Origin: Tsuneonella rigui
GTDB lineage: Bacteria > Pseudomonadota > Alphaproteobacteria > Sphingomonadales > Sphingomonadaceae
Assembly: GCF_003958625.1 (NCBI RefSeq)
Contig: NZ_RSEL01000018.1
Location: forward strand, 16,769 to 80,768
Length of the DNA: 64,000 bases
Reading direction: 5' to 3'
Shown: positions 48,599-57,238 of the stretch, piece after piece
Numbering within the stretch: the stretch's first letter is position 1
Layout: each line of letters opens with the position of its first letter
The notes under the pieces: model-generated
Database searches by the model: none
What the model was told of the DNA's origin: nothing
Seen by the model: the letters and a program-made list of their open reading frames with translations, nothing else
Made by a program: the position numbers and the translations under genes

Positions 48599-49294
48599 AT
48601 GCTCCGCTTCCTTCCTGCCGCGCTCGGCGCGATCGTGTGCGGTTTCCTCGGCGCGTGGCTGTTCACGCTGAGCGGCCTCGGCGGTAGTGCAACCGAAAAG
48701 TGGCTGCTCGATCACCCCGAGATCCTGCCCAAGATGGCCGAGCGTTACCAGAACGTCGAAGCGGCCAAGCGGATGGCTGGAATCCATGGGCAGCTTGTGC
48801 AGCCGTTCCCCGGCGCGGTGCTCGGCAACCCCAACGGCAAGACCACGCTGGTCGAGTTCACCGACTATGCCTGCACTTACTGCCGCCATTCGATCGCGGA
48901 CGTGCAGGCGCTGATCGCGGCCAACCCGGACCTCAAGGTCGTGATCCGCGAATGGCCGATCTTCGAGGGCAGCGACGCCGCCGCGCGCATGGCGCTCGCC
49001 GCCGCCAAGCAGGGCAAGTACGCGCAGTTCCATGACCTGATGTTCGCGCACGGGCCGCCGAGCCCCGCGACCATCGAGCTTGCCGCCAAGGGTGCGGGCC
49101 TCGACCTTGCGGCGGCCCGTAAATTCGCCGCCTCCCCTGCGGTCGAGCTCGAATTGCGCAACAACCAGCAGTTCGCGCGCCAGCTCGGGTTCGAAGGAAC
49201 GCCGAGCTGGGTGGCCGGCAACCAGGCCTTCTCGGGCGCGGTCGGCCGCGAGCGACTTGCCGAGGCGATCGCCGCTTCCGACGAGGGCGCATGA
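48599..49294 (+). CDS. DsbA-family thiol-disulfide oxidoreductase
   Basis: 231 residues. An N-terminal hydrophobic helix serves as signal or anchor. The active site C92-T-Y-C95 lies in F-T-D-Y-A-C-T-Y-C, followed by an insert of helices and a cis-Pro region F-E-G-T-P-S-W-V. This resembles ScsC/DsbA-type oxidases or isomerases. It lies 12 bp after the M48 protease stop and overlaps the next gene, so the three are probably one operon acting on envelope proteins. Confidence 0.9.
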   Translation: MLRFLPAALGAIVCGFLGAWLFTLSGLGGSATEKWLLDHPEILPKMAERYQNVEAAKRMAGIHGQLVQPFPGAVLGNPNGKTTLVEFTDYACTYCRHSIADVQALIAANPDLKVVIREWPIFEGSDAAARMALAAAKQGKYAQFHDLMFAHGPPSPATIELAAKGAGLDLAAARKFAASPAVELELRNNQQFARQLGFEGTPSWVAGNQAFSGAVGRERLAEAIAASDEGA

Positions 49295-50256
49295 CCCGCG
49301 CAGGGCTGGCGTTGGCCGCCCTTGCAGCGGCGCTTGTCGCCCAGCCCGCTCAGGCAGGGGTGGCGGAGGACCGCGCGGGCCTCATCAGTCTGCAAGCCGA
49401 GGACTTGCGCCTGCAATCGCTCGGCTGGCGGCTCGCGACCGCCAACGCGCCGTTCTGCGAACATGCCGCACCCGCCATCGGGCTGTTGCTGCAGGACATG
49501 GCGAACTACGCCGAGCCCGCCCGCATGCGCGCGGCCGCCGGGATCGCCGGCGATATCGCGGTCGAGGCGGCCGTCCCCGGCGCGCCCGCTGCACTGGCCG
49601 GACTCTCAGCGAACGACGAGATCATCGAAATCGACGGCCAGCCGATGGCCGCATTGCCGCCGGTCAAGGCCAACGACTGGAAGCGCCTTACCGGCCTGCA
49701 TGATACGATCGACGCTGCGCTGGTGCGGGATGGCAGCGTGCGGATCACCTGGCGGGAGGCGGACGGCTCCACCCATGAGGCGGACATCAAGGGCGTCCCC
49801 GCATGCCCGACCCGCTTCGAGCTGCTCGACGGCGGCGGACGCGCGGTGGCGGACGGAAAGCGGGTGGTGTTCGGCCGCAAGTTCGCCGGCTTCGGCCTGG
49901 CGGAGGACGAGATCGCCGCCGCCATCAGCCACGAATTCGCGCACAACCTGCTCGCGCACCGTGCCTGGCTGCATGGCCGGCGCAGCGCCAAGAACATCCG
50001 CCTGACGGAGCGCGAGGCCGACCGGCTGATGCCGTGGCTGCTGGCCAACGCCGGCTACGATCCGGCCGCCGCGGTGCGCTTCTTCCACAAGTGGGGACCG
50101 GGCAACGACGGCTGGATCTTCCGCGCGCCGACTCACGACGGGTGGGACGAGCGCGCCGACTACGCCGCCGCCGAGCTACCCAAGATCGCCGCGCTCAAGG
50201 CTGCCGGCCAGCCAGCCAACTGGCGCGCCCACTTCGAGCGGGAGGTCGCCCGCTAA
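49291..50256 (+). CDS. M48-like zinc peptidase with PDZ domain
   Basis: 321 residues from ATG overlapping the DsbA stop. Signal peptide about 1-22. A PDZ-like region is centred on residues about 90-160 (L-A-G-L-S-A-N-D-E-I-I-E-I-D-G-Q). The zinc-binding H-E-F-A-H motif (I-S-H-E-F-A-H-N) is in the second half and E-R-E-A-D-R-L is a candidate third ligand. The order PDZ before peptidase is unusual for M48. Its substrate is unknown; the operon suggests a role in periplasmic proteolysis. Confidence 0.83.
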   Translation: MTRAGLALAALAAALVAQPAQAGVAEDRAGLISLQAEDLRLQSLGWRLATANAPFCEHAAPAIGLLLQDMANYAEPARMRAAAGIAGDIAVEAAVPGAPAALAGLSANDEIIEIDGQPMAALPPVKANDWKRLTGLHDTIDAALVRDGSVRITWREADGSTHEADIKGVPACPTRFELLDGGGRAVADGKRVVFGRKFAGFGLAEDEIAAAISHEFAHNLLAHRAWLHGRRSAKNIRLTEREADRLMPWLLANAGYDPAAAVRFFHKWGPGNDGWIFRAPTHDGWDERADYAAAELPKIAALKAAGQPANWRAHFEREVAR

Positions 50257-50287
50257 CTGTGTCCCGCAAAGACTACTTTGGGAGGCC

Positions 50288-50911
50288 CTAAGCGGCCTTG
50301 GCTTCGGCAACCTTGGCGTAGAGCGAGTTGATCGGCCGCGCCATCACGCGGCGGACCATCGGCTCGAAAAACTCCAAGCTCTCGCTCCCGTAGTCCGGGT
50401 CGAACGCCGCCTGGTCGTATTTCTCGCAGAATTCCGCGCAGGCATCGAAGTGCGGATGCCCTCGGAACTGCTCGCGCGAATGCTGGTCCATGCCGAGGTA
50501 GTGGAAGTAGTAATAGCCCTGGAAATGCCCGTGGTTCTGGCAGATCCAATGCACTTCCTCGCTGACGAACGGCTTGATGATCGAAGCCGCCACCTCGGGG
50601 TGATTGAAGGTGCCGAGCGTGTCGCCGATGTCGTGCAGCAGCGCCATCACCACATAGGCTTCGTCCCGCCCGTCGCGGTGCGCGCGGGTGGCGGTCTGGA
50701 GCGAGTGGGTCAAACGGTCGACCGGAAAGCCGCCGAAATCGCCGTCAAGCAGCTTGAGGTGTGCCAGCACGCGGTCGGGCAGGCCCGAGGCGAACTGCAG
50801 GTAGTCCGCGCCGATGATCGCCCAATCCTCGGCCGTGCCTTCCTTCATCTCACGAAACTTGGCGCGCTCCTCCGCGCCGTGCAGCGTGTCTTCCAGGGTT
50901 TCGACGTCCAT
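50288..50911 (-). CDS. HD-domain protein, PhnZ/MIOX-like
   Basis: 207 residues, start fixed by AAGGAGA before ATG 50911. The HD residues are in L-L-H-D-I-G-D, with upstream H-S-L-Q-T-A and downstream H-P-E-V-A-A and W-I-C-Q-N-H-G-H. That pattern of extra His ligands resembles PhnZ and myo-inositol-oxygenase-type mixed-valent di-iron enzymes rather than plain HD phosphohydrolases. It is an inference from motif spacing, not a proven oxygenase. No phosphonate gene is adjacent. It is transcribed away from the LytS-like kinase, with 94 bp between. Confidence 0.75.
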   Translation of the reverse strand: MDVETLEDTLHGAEERAKFREMKEGTAEDWAIIGADYLQFASGLPDRVLAHLKLLDGDFGGFPVDRLTHSLQTATRAHRDGRDEAYVVMALLHDIGDTLGTFNHPEVAASIIKPFVSEEVHWICQNHGHFQGYYYFHYLGMDQHSREQFRGHPHFDACAEFCEKYDQAAFDPDYGSESLEFFEPMVRRVMARPINSLYAKVAEAKAA

Positions 50912-51005
50912 CAGGTCTCTCCTTGAAACCCGTATACCCCAAGCAGGAGCGCGATGCCAAAACTTGTCTGACGCGCAGGCAACATTAGTTTAGGGCGTGC
51001 AAGCG

Positions 51006-52214
51006 ATGAAGAAGCTGGCCTTCCGCCCGGCGCCGTTCTTCGACAACAAGAACGCCGCCTTCTGGAACCTGCAGTTCGCGGGCTGGGGCGGGGTGTTCGC
51101 GCTGCGCGCGGTCTCAGCTGTGGCGAACGAAGCGCCGTGGGATCTGCTGCTCATCGTGCTGGTGCAGGTCGTCACCGGCTTCGCGATCAGCCTGGTGCTA
51201 TCGGTCATTTACCGCCACCTGATGCAACGCAGTGCCCTCGTTACTTGGGGTATCACCGCGCTGACGCTGTCCGCCGCGGTCGCCTTCTACGCCGCGATCG
51301 ACGCCTGGCTGCAGGGCATCTATTTCTCCGGGTCGCGTGAGACCACCTTCGCTCAGCGGATCGTCGGCCTCGCCTTCCTCGACGGCACGCTTCTGGGCGC
51401 GTGGTCGGCGCTCTATTACGCGATAAATTTCTTCCTCACGGTCGAGGAACAAGCCGACCGCCTCGAACGGCTGGAGGCGCAGGCAACCAGCGCGCAGCTC
51501 GCGATGCTGCGCTACCAGCTCAACCCCCACTTCCTGTTCAATACGCTCAATTCGATCTCCACCCTCGTCCTGCTCAAGCAGACCGAGCCCGCCAACGCGA
51601 TGCTCACCCGCCTCAGCGCATTCTTGCGCCATACACTGGTGAGCGAGCCGGGATCGAAAGTGACGATCGCGCAGGAAGTGGAGACGCTGAAGCTCTACCT
51701 CGGGATCGAACGAATGCGCTTCGAGGAACGGCTGCGGACCGAATTCCACGTCGAGCCGGAGGCGGCCAACGCCTGCCTGCCCTCGATGCTGCTGCAGCCG
51801 CTGGTCGAGAACGCGGTCAAGTACGCCGTCAGCCCGCAAGAGGAGGGCGCATCGATCAGCCTGACCGCGCAACTCGTCGGACGCCGCTTGCGGGTCGCCG
51901 TGTCCGACAGCGGGCCGGGATTGCGCGAAGGCGGCGGCGGGACCAGCGTGCCGCCGTCGCTTGCGGGGGTGGGCCGGACCGTGTCGACTGGCGTCGGCCT
52001 GGCCAACATCCGCGAGCGTCTGAGCCAAGCCTACGGCGAGGACCACCGATTCGAAATCCGCAACCCGCCCGAGGGCGGCTTCACCGTGATCATTGAAATC
52101 CCCTACGAAGCCGCCGCCCCCCGCGAAACCACTGTGGTCGAACGACCGTCCCCCGCTCCCGCCGCGCTCACCCCCGAGCCGCCGGCGCTTTCGATTGGAA
52201 CCACTGCCGCATGA
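51006..52214 (+). CDS. LytS-type sensor histidine kinase
   Basis: 402 residues from ATG 51006, where AGGG lies about 10 nt before; GTG 50997 is also in frame but too close to AGGG. About four membrane helices in the first 150 residues form the sensor. The His_kinase motif is Q-L-N-P-H-F-L-F-N-T-L-N-S-I-S, followed by a HATPase_c domain (L-V-E-N-A-V-K-Y and G-P-G-L-R). The last 30 residues are Pro- and Glu-rich. It should autophosphorylate and pass phosphate to the downstream LytTR regulator. Confidence 0.93.
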   Translation: MKKLAFRPAPFFDNKNAAFWNLQFAGWGGVFALRAVSAVANEAPWDLLLIVLVQVVTGFAISLVLSVIYRHLMQRSALVTWGITALTLSAAVAFYAAIDAWLQGIYFSGSRETTFAQRIVGLAFLDGTLLGAWSALYYAINFFLTVEEQADRLERLEAQATSAQLAMLRYQLNPHFLFNTLNSISTLVLLKQTEPANAMLTRLSAFLRHTLVSEPGSKVTIAQEVETLKLYLGIERMRFEERLRTEFHVEPEAANACLPSMLLQPLVENAVKYAVSPQEEGASISLTAQLVGRRLRVAVSDSGPGLREGGGGTSVPPSLAGVGRTVSTGVGLANIRERLSQAYGEDHRFEIRNPPEGGFTVIIEIPYEAAAPRETTVVERPSPAPAALTPEPPALSIGTTAA

Positions 52215-53017
52215 CCATCCGCACCCTACTCGTCGATGACGAGAAGCTAGCCATCCAGGGGCTTCAGCTGCGCCTCGAGAAGTTCGACGATGTCGAGGTG
52301 ATCGGCACTTGCGCCAACGGGCGCGAGGCGATCCGCGCGATCAAGACCGAGAAGCCCGATCTCGTATTCCTCGACATCCAGATGCCCGGCTTCGACGGGT
52401 TCAGCGTGGTCAAGGGCGTGATGGAGATCGAGCCGCCGCTGTTCGTCTTCGTCACCGCCTTCGAGGAGCACGCGATCCGCGCGTTCGAGGCCAACGCGGT
52501 CAACTACCTGATGAAGCCGGTCGACGAGGACAAGCTTGCCGACACCATCGAGCGCGTGCGCCAGCGCCTTGCCGAGAAGCGCAGCGCGGAAGAGGCCGAG
52601 AAGCTCAAGAACGTGCTCAGCGAAGTCGCGCCCGACGCGGCCGAGGAATACGCCGCAGGCGACGAAACCCCGACCGAGAGCGCCGACCGGTTCGAGAAGC
52701 TGATCAACATCAAGGACCGCGGGCAGATCTTCCGCGTGGAGATCGATTCCATCGAGCACATCGTCGCCGCGGGCGACTACATGTGCATCTACACCGGCGA
52801 TAACAGCCTGATCCTGCGCGAGACGATGAAGGACCTCGAACGCCGGCTCGATCCGCGCACCTTCCAGCGCGTGCACCGCTCGACGATCGTGAACCTGAAC
52901 CTCGTGCGGCAGGTGAAGCCCCACACCAACGGCGAATGCTTCCTGGTGCTCGACAGCGGCGCCGAGGTGAAGGTGAGCCGCAGCTACCGCGACGTGGTGG
53001 CGCGGTTCGTTCACTAG
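52211..53017 (+). CDS. LytTR-family response regulator
   Basis: 268 residues, start overlapping the kinase stop. An N-terminal receiver domain has the acidic pocket D-D-E-K and phosphorylation site in V-F-L-D-I-Q-M-P (Asp about 57). The C-terminal LytTR DNA-binding domain has K-D-R-G-Q-I-F-R-V, D-Y-M-C-I-Y-T and F-Q-R-V-H-R-S-T-I-V-N-L. Its target genes are unknown. A REP-like repeat follows. Confidence 0.94.
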   Translation: MTIRTLLVDDEKLAIQGLQLRLEKFDDVEVIGTCANGREAIRAIKTEKPDLVFLDIQMPGFDGFSVVKGVMEIEPPLFVFVTAFEEHAIRAFEANAVNYLMKPVDEDKLADTIERVRQRLAEKRSAEEAEKLKNVLSEVAPDAAEEYAAGDETPTESADRFEKLINIKDRGQIFRVEIDSIEHIVAAGDYMCIYTGDNSLILRETMKDLERRLDPRTFQRVHRSTIVNLNLVRQVKPHTNGECFLVLDSGAEVKVSRSYRDVVARFVH

Positions 53018-53044
53018 CTCGCCCCTTGTCACAGACACTCCTCC

Positions 53045-53156
53045 TCCGTCGGCCCGGACGTGATCCGGGCCAGTGCGTTTCTTCGAGCGCCGGATTCGAA
53101 GATAGCACCACCCCGGATCAAGTCTCCCTCCGGGAGAGCTTCGCTTCCCGGGGCGA
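53045..53156. repeat. Composite REP-like element, copy B
   Basis: Two palindromes, CGTCGGCCCGGA..TCCGGGCC then CACCCCGGATCAAGTC...GGGGCGACG, joined by GTGC and GCAC. It matches the reverse complement of the element at 37496-37583 over most of its length but carries about 22-24 extra bases (a CTCCCTCCGGGAG hairpin and a GCTTCGCTT stretch) inside the second palindrome. It lies between the LytTR gene and nadC. Confidence 0.85.
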
Positions 53157-53165
53157 CGAAGGTTA

Positions 53166-54041
53166 TTGAGCGACGTGAGCGTGGCTTTCTCGATCCCCGG
53201 CTTTGACCTCGACCGCTTCGTCCGCGAGACGCTGGCGGAGGACCTCGGCGAAGGGCTGCCAGGCGGCGGTCGCGACGTCACCAGCGAGAGCGTGATTCCG
53301 GCCGACGCGCGCTTTTCCGGCGTGATGGACAGCCGCGACGCGATCGTCGTCGCGGGCCTGCCGGTGGCGGAGGCGTTCTTTCGCGCGCTCGATCCGGCCA
53401 TGTCGATCGAATTGCTGGTCGAGGAGGGCGCCGAGGTTACACCCGGGACCGACCTGATGCGCCTCGAGGGCAACGCCCGCGCGATGCTCACCGCCGAGCG
53501 CAGCGCGCTCAACATCGTCCAGCACCTCTCCGGCGTCGCGACGCTGACCCGCGAGTACGTGCAGGCGATGGACAATCCTGCCTGCACGCTGCTCGACACC
53601 CGCAAGACCATTCCCGGGCTGCGCCACCTCGAGAAATACGCAGTGCGCATGGGCGGCGGAGCGAACCACCGCATGGGCCTGTGGGACGCGGCGATGATCA
53701 AGGACAACCACGTCCTCGTCGCCGGTTCGGTCGGCCAGGCGGTCGGCGCGGCGCGCGCGGCCGGGGTGAAGGACGTGATTTGCGAGGTCGACCGGATCGA
53801 CCAGATCGAGCCCGCGATCGCCGCCGGCGCGACCCGGCTGCTGCTCGACAACATGGAGCCCGATACCTTGCGCGAAGCGGTGCGGATCGTCGCCGGCCGG
53901 GTCCCGACCGAGGCGAGCGGCGGGATCAATCTCCAGACCATCAAGGCCAAGGCCGCGACCGGCGTCGACTACGTCTCGGTCGGCCGGCTGACCCAAAGCG
54001 CCCCTGCGGCCGACATCGGGCTCGACTTCACGCCGTTGTGA
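53166..54041 (+). CDS. nadC: Nicotinate-nucleotide pyrophosphorylase (carboxylating)
   Basis: 291 residues. Start is TTG 53166 or one of the GTGs just after; none has a strong ribosome-binding site. Signatures include E-R-S-A-L-N-I-V-Q-H-L-S-G-V-A-T, D-T-R-K-T-I-P-G-L-R, G-G-G-A-N-H-R-M-G-L and a C-terminal E-A-S-G-G-I-N. It converts quinolinate and PRPP to nicotinate mononucleotide in NAD synthesis. No nadA or nadB lies nearby. It overlaps the RNase T2 gene (GTGA). Confidence 0.96.
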   Translation: MSDVSVAFSIPGFDLDRFVRETLAEDLGEGLPGGGRDVTSESVIPADARFSGVMDSRDAIVVAGLPVAEAFFRALDPAMSIELLVEEGAEVTPGTDLMRLEGNARAMLTAERSALNIVQHLSGVATLTREYVQAMDNPACTLLDTRKTIPGLRHLEKYAVRMGGGANHRMGLWDAAMIKDNHVLVAGSVGQAVGAARAAGVKDVICEVDRIDQIEPAIAAGATRLLLDNMEPDTLREAVRIVAGRVPTEASGGINLQTIKAKAATGVDYVSVGRLTQSAPAADIGLDFTPL

Positions 54042-54730
54042 AGTGGTTCGCGGCCCTCGCGCTGGTCATCGCCGCGCCGCTCCACGCGCAAGCCTATCAA
54101 TGCCGCGTTCCCCCTAAGGTATCGGTCCCGCAAGTACGGCCCGACGGCCCGGTGCGGCGCTCGCCGGTCACCGGCTACACGCTCGCGCTGAGTTGGGCGC
54201 CCGAGTACTGCAAGGGGCGCGAGAGCCGCCGCGCCGATGCAGTGCAGTGCTCCGGCGATAATGGACGCTTCGGGCTGATCGTCCACGGGTTGTGGCCCGA
54301 GGGGCGCGGCGCGTGGCCGCAGTGGTGCCCGACGAAGCAGGCGCTCTCTCCTGTCGAGGCGCGCCGGAACATGTGCATGATTCCTTCGGCGCGGATGCAG
54401 GCGACCGAGTGGGCCAAGCACGGCGCGTGCATGACTCGCACGCCGGCGGGCTACTTCAAGGTCACGCGTATACTCTATCAGAGCTTGCGCTTTCCCGACC
54501 TCGACCGGCTGTCGAAAGACCCTGAGCTGAATGTCGGTCTGATCCGCCGGCGGTTTGCCACCGCTAATCCCGGCTGGAGGGCTGATGCGGTGGGCGTGAA
54601 GCTCAACGAGCGCGGATGGCTTGAGGAAGTGCGGCTTTGCTACGACAAGCGCTTCATGCCGGCGCCTTGCGATCGGGGTCGGTTCGGGCCGCCCGACAGC
54701 GCTGACGTCAAAATCTGGCGCGGGCTCTAG
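54038..54730 (+). CDS. Ribonuclease T2-family exported nuclease
   Basis: 230 residues from GTG overlapping the nadC stop. Signal peptide to about residue 19 (A-A-P-L-H-A-Q-A). The two RNase T2 catalytic segments are intact: I-V-H-G-L-W-P-E (CAS-1) and T-E-W-A-K-H-G-A-C (CAS-2), plus several Cys for disulfides. It should cleave single-stranded RNA in the periplasm or outside the cell. Gene and neighbour are unrelated in function; coupling may just reflect a compact genome. Its stop is shared with tadA (CTAG). Confidence 0.94.
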   Translation: MKWFAALALVIAAPLHAQAYQCRVPPKVSVPQVRPDGPVRRSPVTGYTLALSWAPEYCKGRESRRADAVQCSGDNGRFGLIVHGLWPEGRGAWPQWCPTKQALSPVEARRNMCMIPSARMQATEWAKHGACMTRTPAGYFKVTRILYQSLRFPDLDRLSKDPELNVGLIRRRFATANPGWRADAVGVKLNERGWLEEVRLCYDKRFMPAPCDRGRFGPPDSADVKIWRGL

Positions 54731-55182
54731 CGCCGTTCGCGGAAGAAGCCGCGAAGCAGTTCGGCGGCCTCGCTCTCGCCGATGCCGGAGACCACTTCCG
54801 GTCGATGCAGGCACTGCGGATGGTCGAACACCCGCGCGCCATGGGCGACCGCGCCGCCCTTGGGGTCGGGCGCGGCGTAGGTCACGCGGGCGAGGCGGGC
54901 GTGGGCGATCGCACCGGCACACATCGCGCAGGGCTCGAGTGTGACGAACAGCTCGCATCCCGTCAGCCGCTCGTCGCCGAGCGCCTTCGCGGCCACGCGA
55001 ATGGCGACGATCTCCGCATGCGCGGTCGGGTCATGATCGCCGCGCGGCGCGTTGCGGCCCTCGCCGATCACCACGCCGTCCTTGACCACCACCGCGCCAA
55101 TCGGCACTTCGCCCGCGTGGGCAGCTTCGCGCGCGAGGGCGAGCGCGCGTTTCATCGGGTCGGGCAGGGGCCAGCGGGTCAT
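54727..55182 (-). CDS. tadA: tRNA-specific adenosine deaminase
   Basis: 151 residues. Zinc-deaminase motifs H-A-E-I-V-A (catalytic Glu) and T-L-E-P-C-A-M-C-A-G-A (two zinc Cys) are present. It converts A34 to inosine in tRNA-Arg(ACG). Normal length for TadA. The C-terminal half has A-R-V-F-D-H-P-Q-C and the final helix L-L-R-G-F-F-R-E-R-R. It is convergent with the RNase T2 gene. Confidence 0.95.
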   Translation of the reverse strand: MTRWPLPDPMKRALALAREAAHAGEVPIGAVVVKDGVVIGEGRNAPRGDHDPTAHAEIVAIRVAAKALGDERLTGCELFVTLEPCAMCAGAIAHARLARVTYAAPDPKGGAVAHGARVFDHPQCLHRPEVVSGIGESEAAELLRGFFRERR

Positions 55183-55205
55183 CGGCCCCGGCCCTAGCCT
55201 CTGGG

Positions 55206-55234
55206 TTGACGATTCGCGAGTGCGCCGCTAAGCG
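55206..55234 (+). promoter_or_regulatory. Putative sigma-70-type promoter of rpmB
   Basis: TTGACG and TAAGCG separated by exactly 17 bp, 48 bp ahead of the rpmB ATG. The -10 is a weak match to TATAAT. It is the best-spaced pair in the gap between tadA and rpmB. Confidence 0.5.
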
Positions 55235-55281
55235 CGCGCCTTTCCCGGCACCGCCGTAACCGTTTCTACGAGAGATCAGTC

Positions 55282-55569
55282 ATGTCGCGCATCTGCGAAC
55301 TCACCGGCAAGGGCCGCCAGGTCGGCCACAACGTGAGCCACGCCAACAACAAGACCAAGAAGACCTTTCTGCCCAACCTGCAGAACGTCACGCTGATGAG
55401 CGAGAAGCTGGACCGCAGCTTCAAGTTCCGCGTTTCGACCCAGGGTCTGCGCTCGGTCGAGCACAACGGCGGCCTCGACAACTGGCTGCTCAAGACCGGC
55501 GACGAGAAGCTGTCGGCCAATGCGCTCAAGGTGAAGCGCGAGCTGAAGAAGGCCGCCGCGGCCGCCTGA
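55282..55569 (+). CDS. rpmB: 50S ribosomal protein L28
   Basis: 95 residues starting [11 protein letters not shown], the universal L28 start, with [12 protein letters not shown] following. The C-terminal A-A-A-A-A tail is common in alphaproteobacteria. It is a basic protein of the large subunit. A promoter candidate precedes it and a perfect terminator follows. Confidence 0.98.
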   Translation: MSRICELTGKGRQVGHNVSHANNKTKKTFLPNLQNVTLMSEKLDRSFKFRVSTQGLRSVEHNGGLDNWLLKTGDEKLSANALKVKRELKKAAAAA

Positions 55570-55595
55570 TAAGCTGTCAATGGAGCGCTTGATTG

Positions 55596-55629
55596 GCGCG
55601 CCGAACACCCGCGTGTTCGGCGCGCTTTT
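55596..55629 (+). terminator. Rho-independent terminator of rpmB
   Basis: A perfect 13-bp stem, GCGCGCCGAACAC with GTGTTCGGCGCGC, around a CCGC loop, immediately followed by TTTT. It lies 27 nt after the rpmB stop. Confidence 0.95.
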
Positions 55630-55661
55630 CGTATGCGCGGCGCATTGCTATCGTGCGGGGC

Positions 55662-56111
55662 ATGAAGACATCGCTTGCCCCTGTCACGCTCGCCGCTGCG
55701 ATGCTGGTCCTTCCTGTTGCGGCAGCCGGCCAGGACACCCCAGCAGTGGTGACCGCGGTTTATCAATGCCGGACGCTTACTGACGACGCGGCCCGGCTCG
55801 CGTGCTTCGACAAGGCGGCCGCCGACCTCGAGCAGGCCCAGAACGCGCGTACGCTGTCATTTGGCGACGAGGACGCATTCCCGCGCTTCGAGGGTGCCGA
55901 GCTCAAGAGCAAGATCGAGGCGGTCAGCGCCAACCAGGCGGGGCGCTATGTCATCACCCTGGCCGACGGGACGCGCTGGCTGCAAACCGAATGGACCAAG
56001 TTCATCTTCGACCCCAAGGCGGGCGATTCGATCGTGATCCGCAAGGGCCTGACCGGTAATTACCGCGCAAGCAGCCGAGGTACCGCGTTCCAGGTCCGCC
56101 AGATCGGATAG
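55662..56111 (+). CDS. Hypothetical exported protein
   Basis: 149 residues from ATG 55662 (GGGG a few bases before); the upstream in-frame codons overlap the terminator. A signal peptide ends near A-A-A-G-Q (residue about 24). The mature N-terminus C-R-T-L-T-D-D-A-A-R-L-A-C-F-D-K resembles a short cysteine-pair motif seen in several exported proteins of unknown function. The rest is a small beta-rich region with G-T-R-W-L-Q-T-E-W. No family is certain. Confidence 0.7.
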   Translation: MKTSLAPVTLAAAMLVLPVAAAGQDTPAVVTAVYQCRTLTDDAARLACFDKAAADLEQAQNARTLSFGDEDAFPRFEGAELKSKIEAVSANQAGRYVITLADGTRWLQTEWTKFIFDPKAGDSIVIRKGLTGNYRASSRGTAFQVRQIG

Positions 56112-56117
56112 CGGCGC

Positions 56118-57020
56118 CTAGCGAGGCGGCAGGAACAGCAGCGGGTCGAGCCGCGCGTCCTGCCACTTGATCGACCAGTGCAGGTGCGGCCCGGTCGCGC
56201 GGCCGGTTGCGCCGGTGTAGCCCAGCAGCTGGCCCTGCTTCACCACGTCGCCCTCCTTCACCGCGAGGCGCGAGGAATGCAGGAACGCGCTGTTGAGGCC
56301 CATGCCGTGGTCGATGATCAAGAGGTTGCCTTCGAGCGTAAACGGGCTGGTCGCCGCCAGCACCACCACGCCATCGGCCGGGGCCACATAAGGCACGCCC
56401 GCCCCCGGCGCGATGTCGAGGCCCGAGTGATAGGCCGCCGGTTCCCCGCGATAGATCCGCTGCGAGCCGAACCGGCCGGAAATGCGCCCCTCGACCGGCC
56501 AGATGAAACTCTGCCGCCAGCCGTCGCTGGCGCTGTTGCGCGCGCGGGCCGCCTCGATGCGGGCGAGCTCGGGCCGGCGCAGCGCCATGAACGCTTCGGT
56601 CGCGCCGCCGGGCGCGCGGGCGACGTTGACCCGCTCGATCTGCCACTCGCGCGGCGCGATCGAGAGCGGGCTGGTCACCGTGCGCCCATCCGCCAGCTGC
56701 GCCGAGAGCGTCGCGACCGGCCCCGCGTCGCGGTCGAACGCGGCGAAGAAGCGGCCTTGGGCATCGAGCGCGAGCGGCTGGCCGTCGAGGGTGGCGCTGC
56801 GGGTGCCGCCGGGCGCCTGCCCGCGGATCCACCCGCCCTGAGTCTGCTGACCTTGGAACACGAAGGTCGTCGGCCCCGAGACCACCGGCGATGCGGTCGG
56901 CTTGGCCGTCACGATCGGCTGCACCACCGCCGTGTTCTGAGGCGCAGCCCCACCGCTGTCGTCAGCCACGCAGCCCGCCAGCGCGAGCAGCGCGAGAGCC
57001 GATCCGGGGCGGGCGATCAC
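56118..57020 (-). CDS. M23-family metallopeptidase lipoprotein
   Basis: 300 residues from GTG 57020. Lipobox L-A-G-C at 14-17. The C-terminal LytM/M23 domain has H-S-G-L-D-I (first zinc His and Asp) and H-L-H-W (final His pair), plus G-R-F-G-S-Q-R-I. Such enzymes cut peptidoglycan cross-links or serve as activators of amidases. The central region (about 60-160) is Gly- and Pro-rich. It overlaps the stop of the DUF2093 gene (GTGA). Confidence 0.93.
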   Translation of the reverse strand: MIARPGSALALLALAGCVADDSGGAAPQNTAVVQPIVTAKPTASPVVSGPTTFVFQGQQTQGGWIRGQAPGGTRSATLDGQPLALDAQGRFFAAFDRDAGPVATLSAQLADGRTVTSPLSIAPREWQIERVNVARAPGGATEAFMALRRPELARIEAARARNSASDGWRQSFIWPVEGRISGRFGSQRIYRGEPAAYHSGLDIAPGAGVPYVAPADGVVVLAATSPFTLEGNLLIIDHGMGLNSAFLHSSRLAVKEGDVVKQGQLLGYTGATGRATGPHLHWSIKWQDARLDPLLFLPPR

Positions 57021-57214
57021 TTGAGATGGCGGCGGGTGGCGACCTCGGGCGAGGCGTAGGCCTCCTGCCGCTCGACGCTCCAGTAGCGAAGCGCCTCCAG
57101 CGGGATGGCCTCGCCGGTCACCGCGCAGATCACGTGGGTGCCCGGCCGCATAACCCGGAAGCCGTTGGGTCCGTAGATCAGTTCCGCCGGCCGTTCGCCC
57201 GATTTCATCAGCAT
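57017..57214 (-). CDS. DUF2093-family small protein
   Basis: 65 residues: M-L-M-K-S-G-E-R-P-A-E-L-I-Y-G-P-N-G-F, then I-P-L-E-A-L-R-Y-W-S-V. This pattern is the DUF2093 family found across alphaproteobacteria, of unknown function. It lies 24 bp after the xseA stop and is translationally coupled to the M23 gene. Confidence 0.85.
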   Translation of the reverse strand: MLMKSGERPAELIYGPNGFRVMRPGTHVICAVTGEAIPLEALRYWSVERQEAYASPEVATRRHLK

Positions 57215-57238
57215 GGGATACGCCCTATCACCTGAGGC

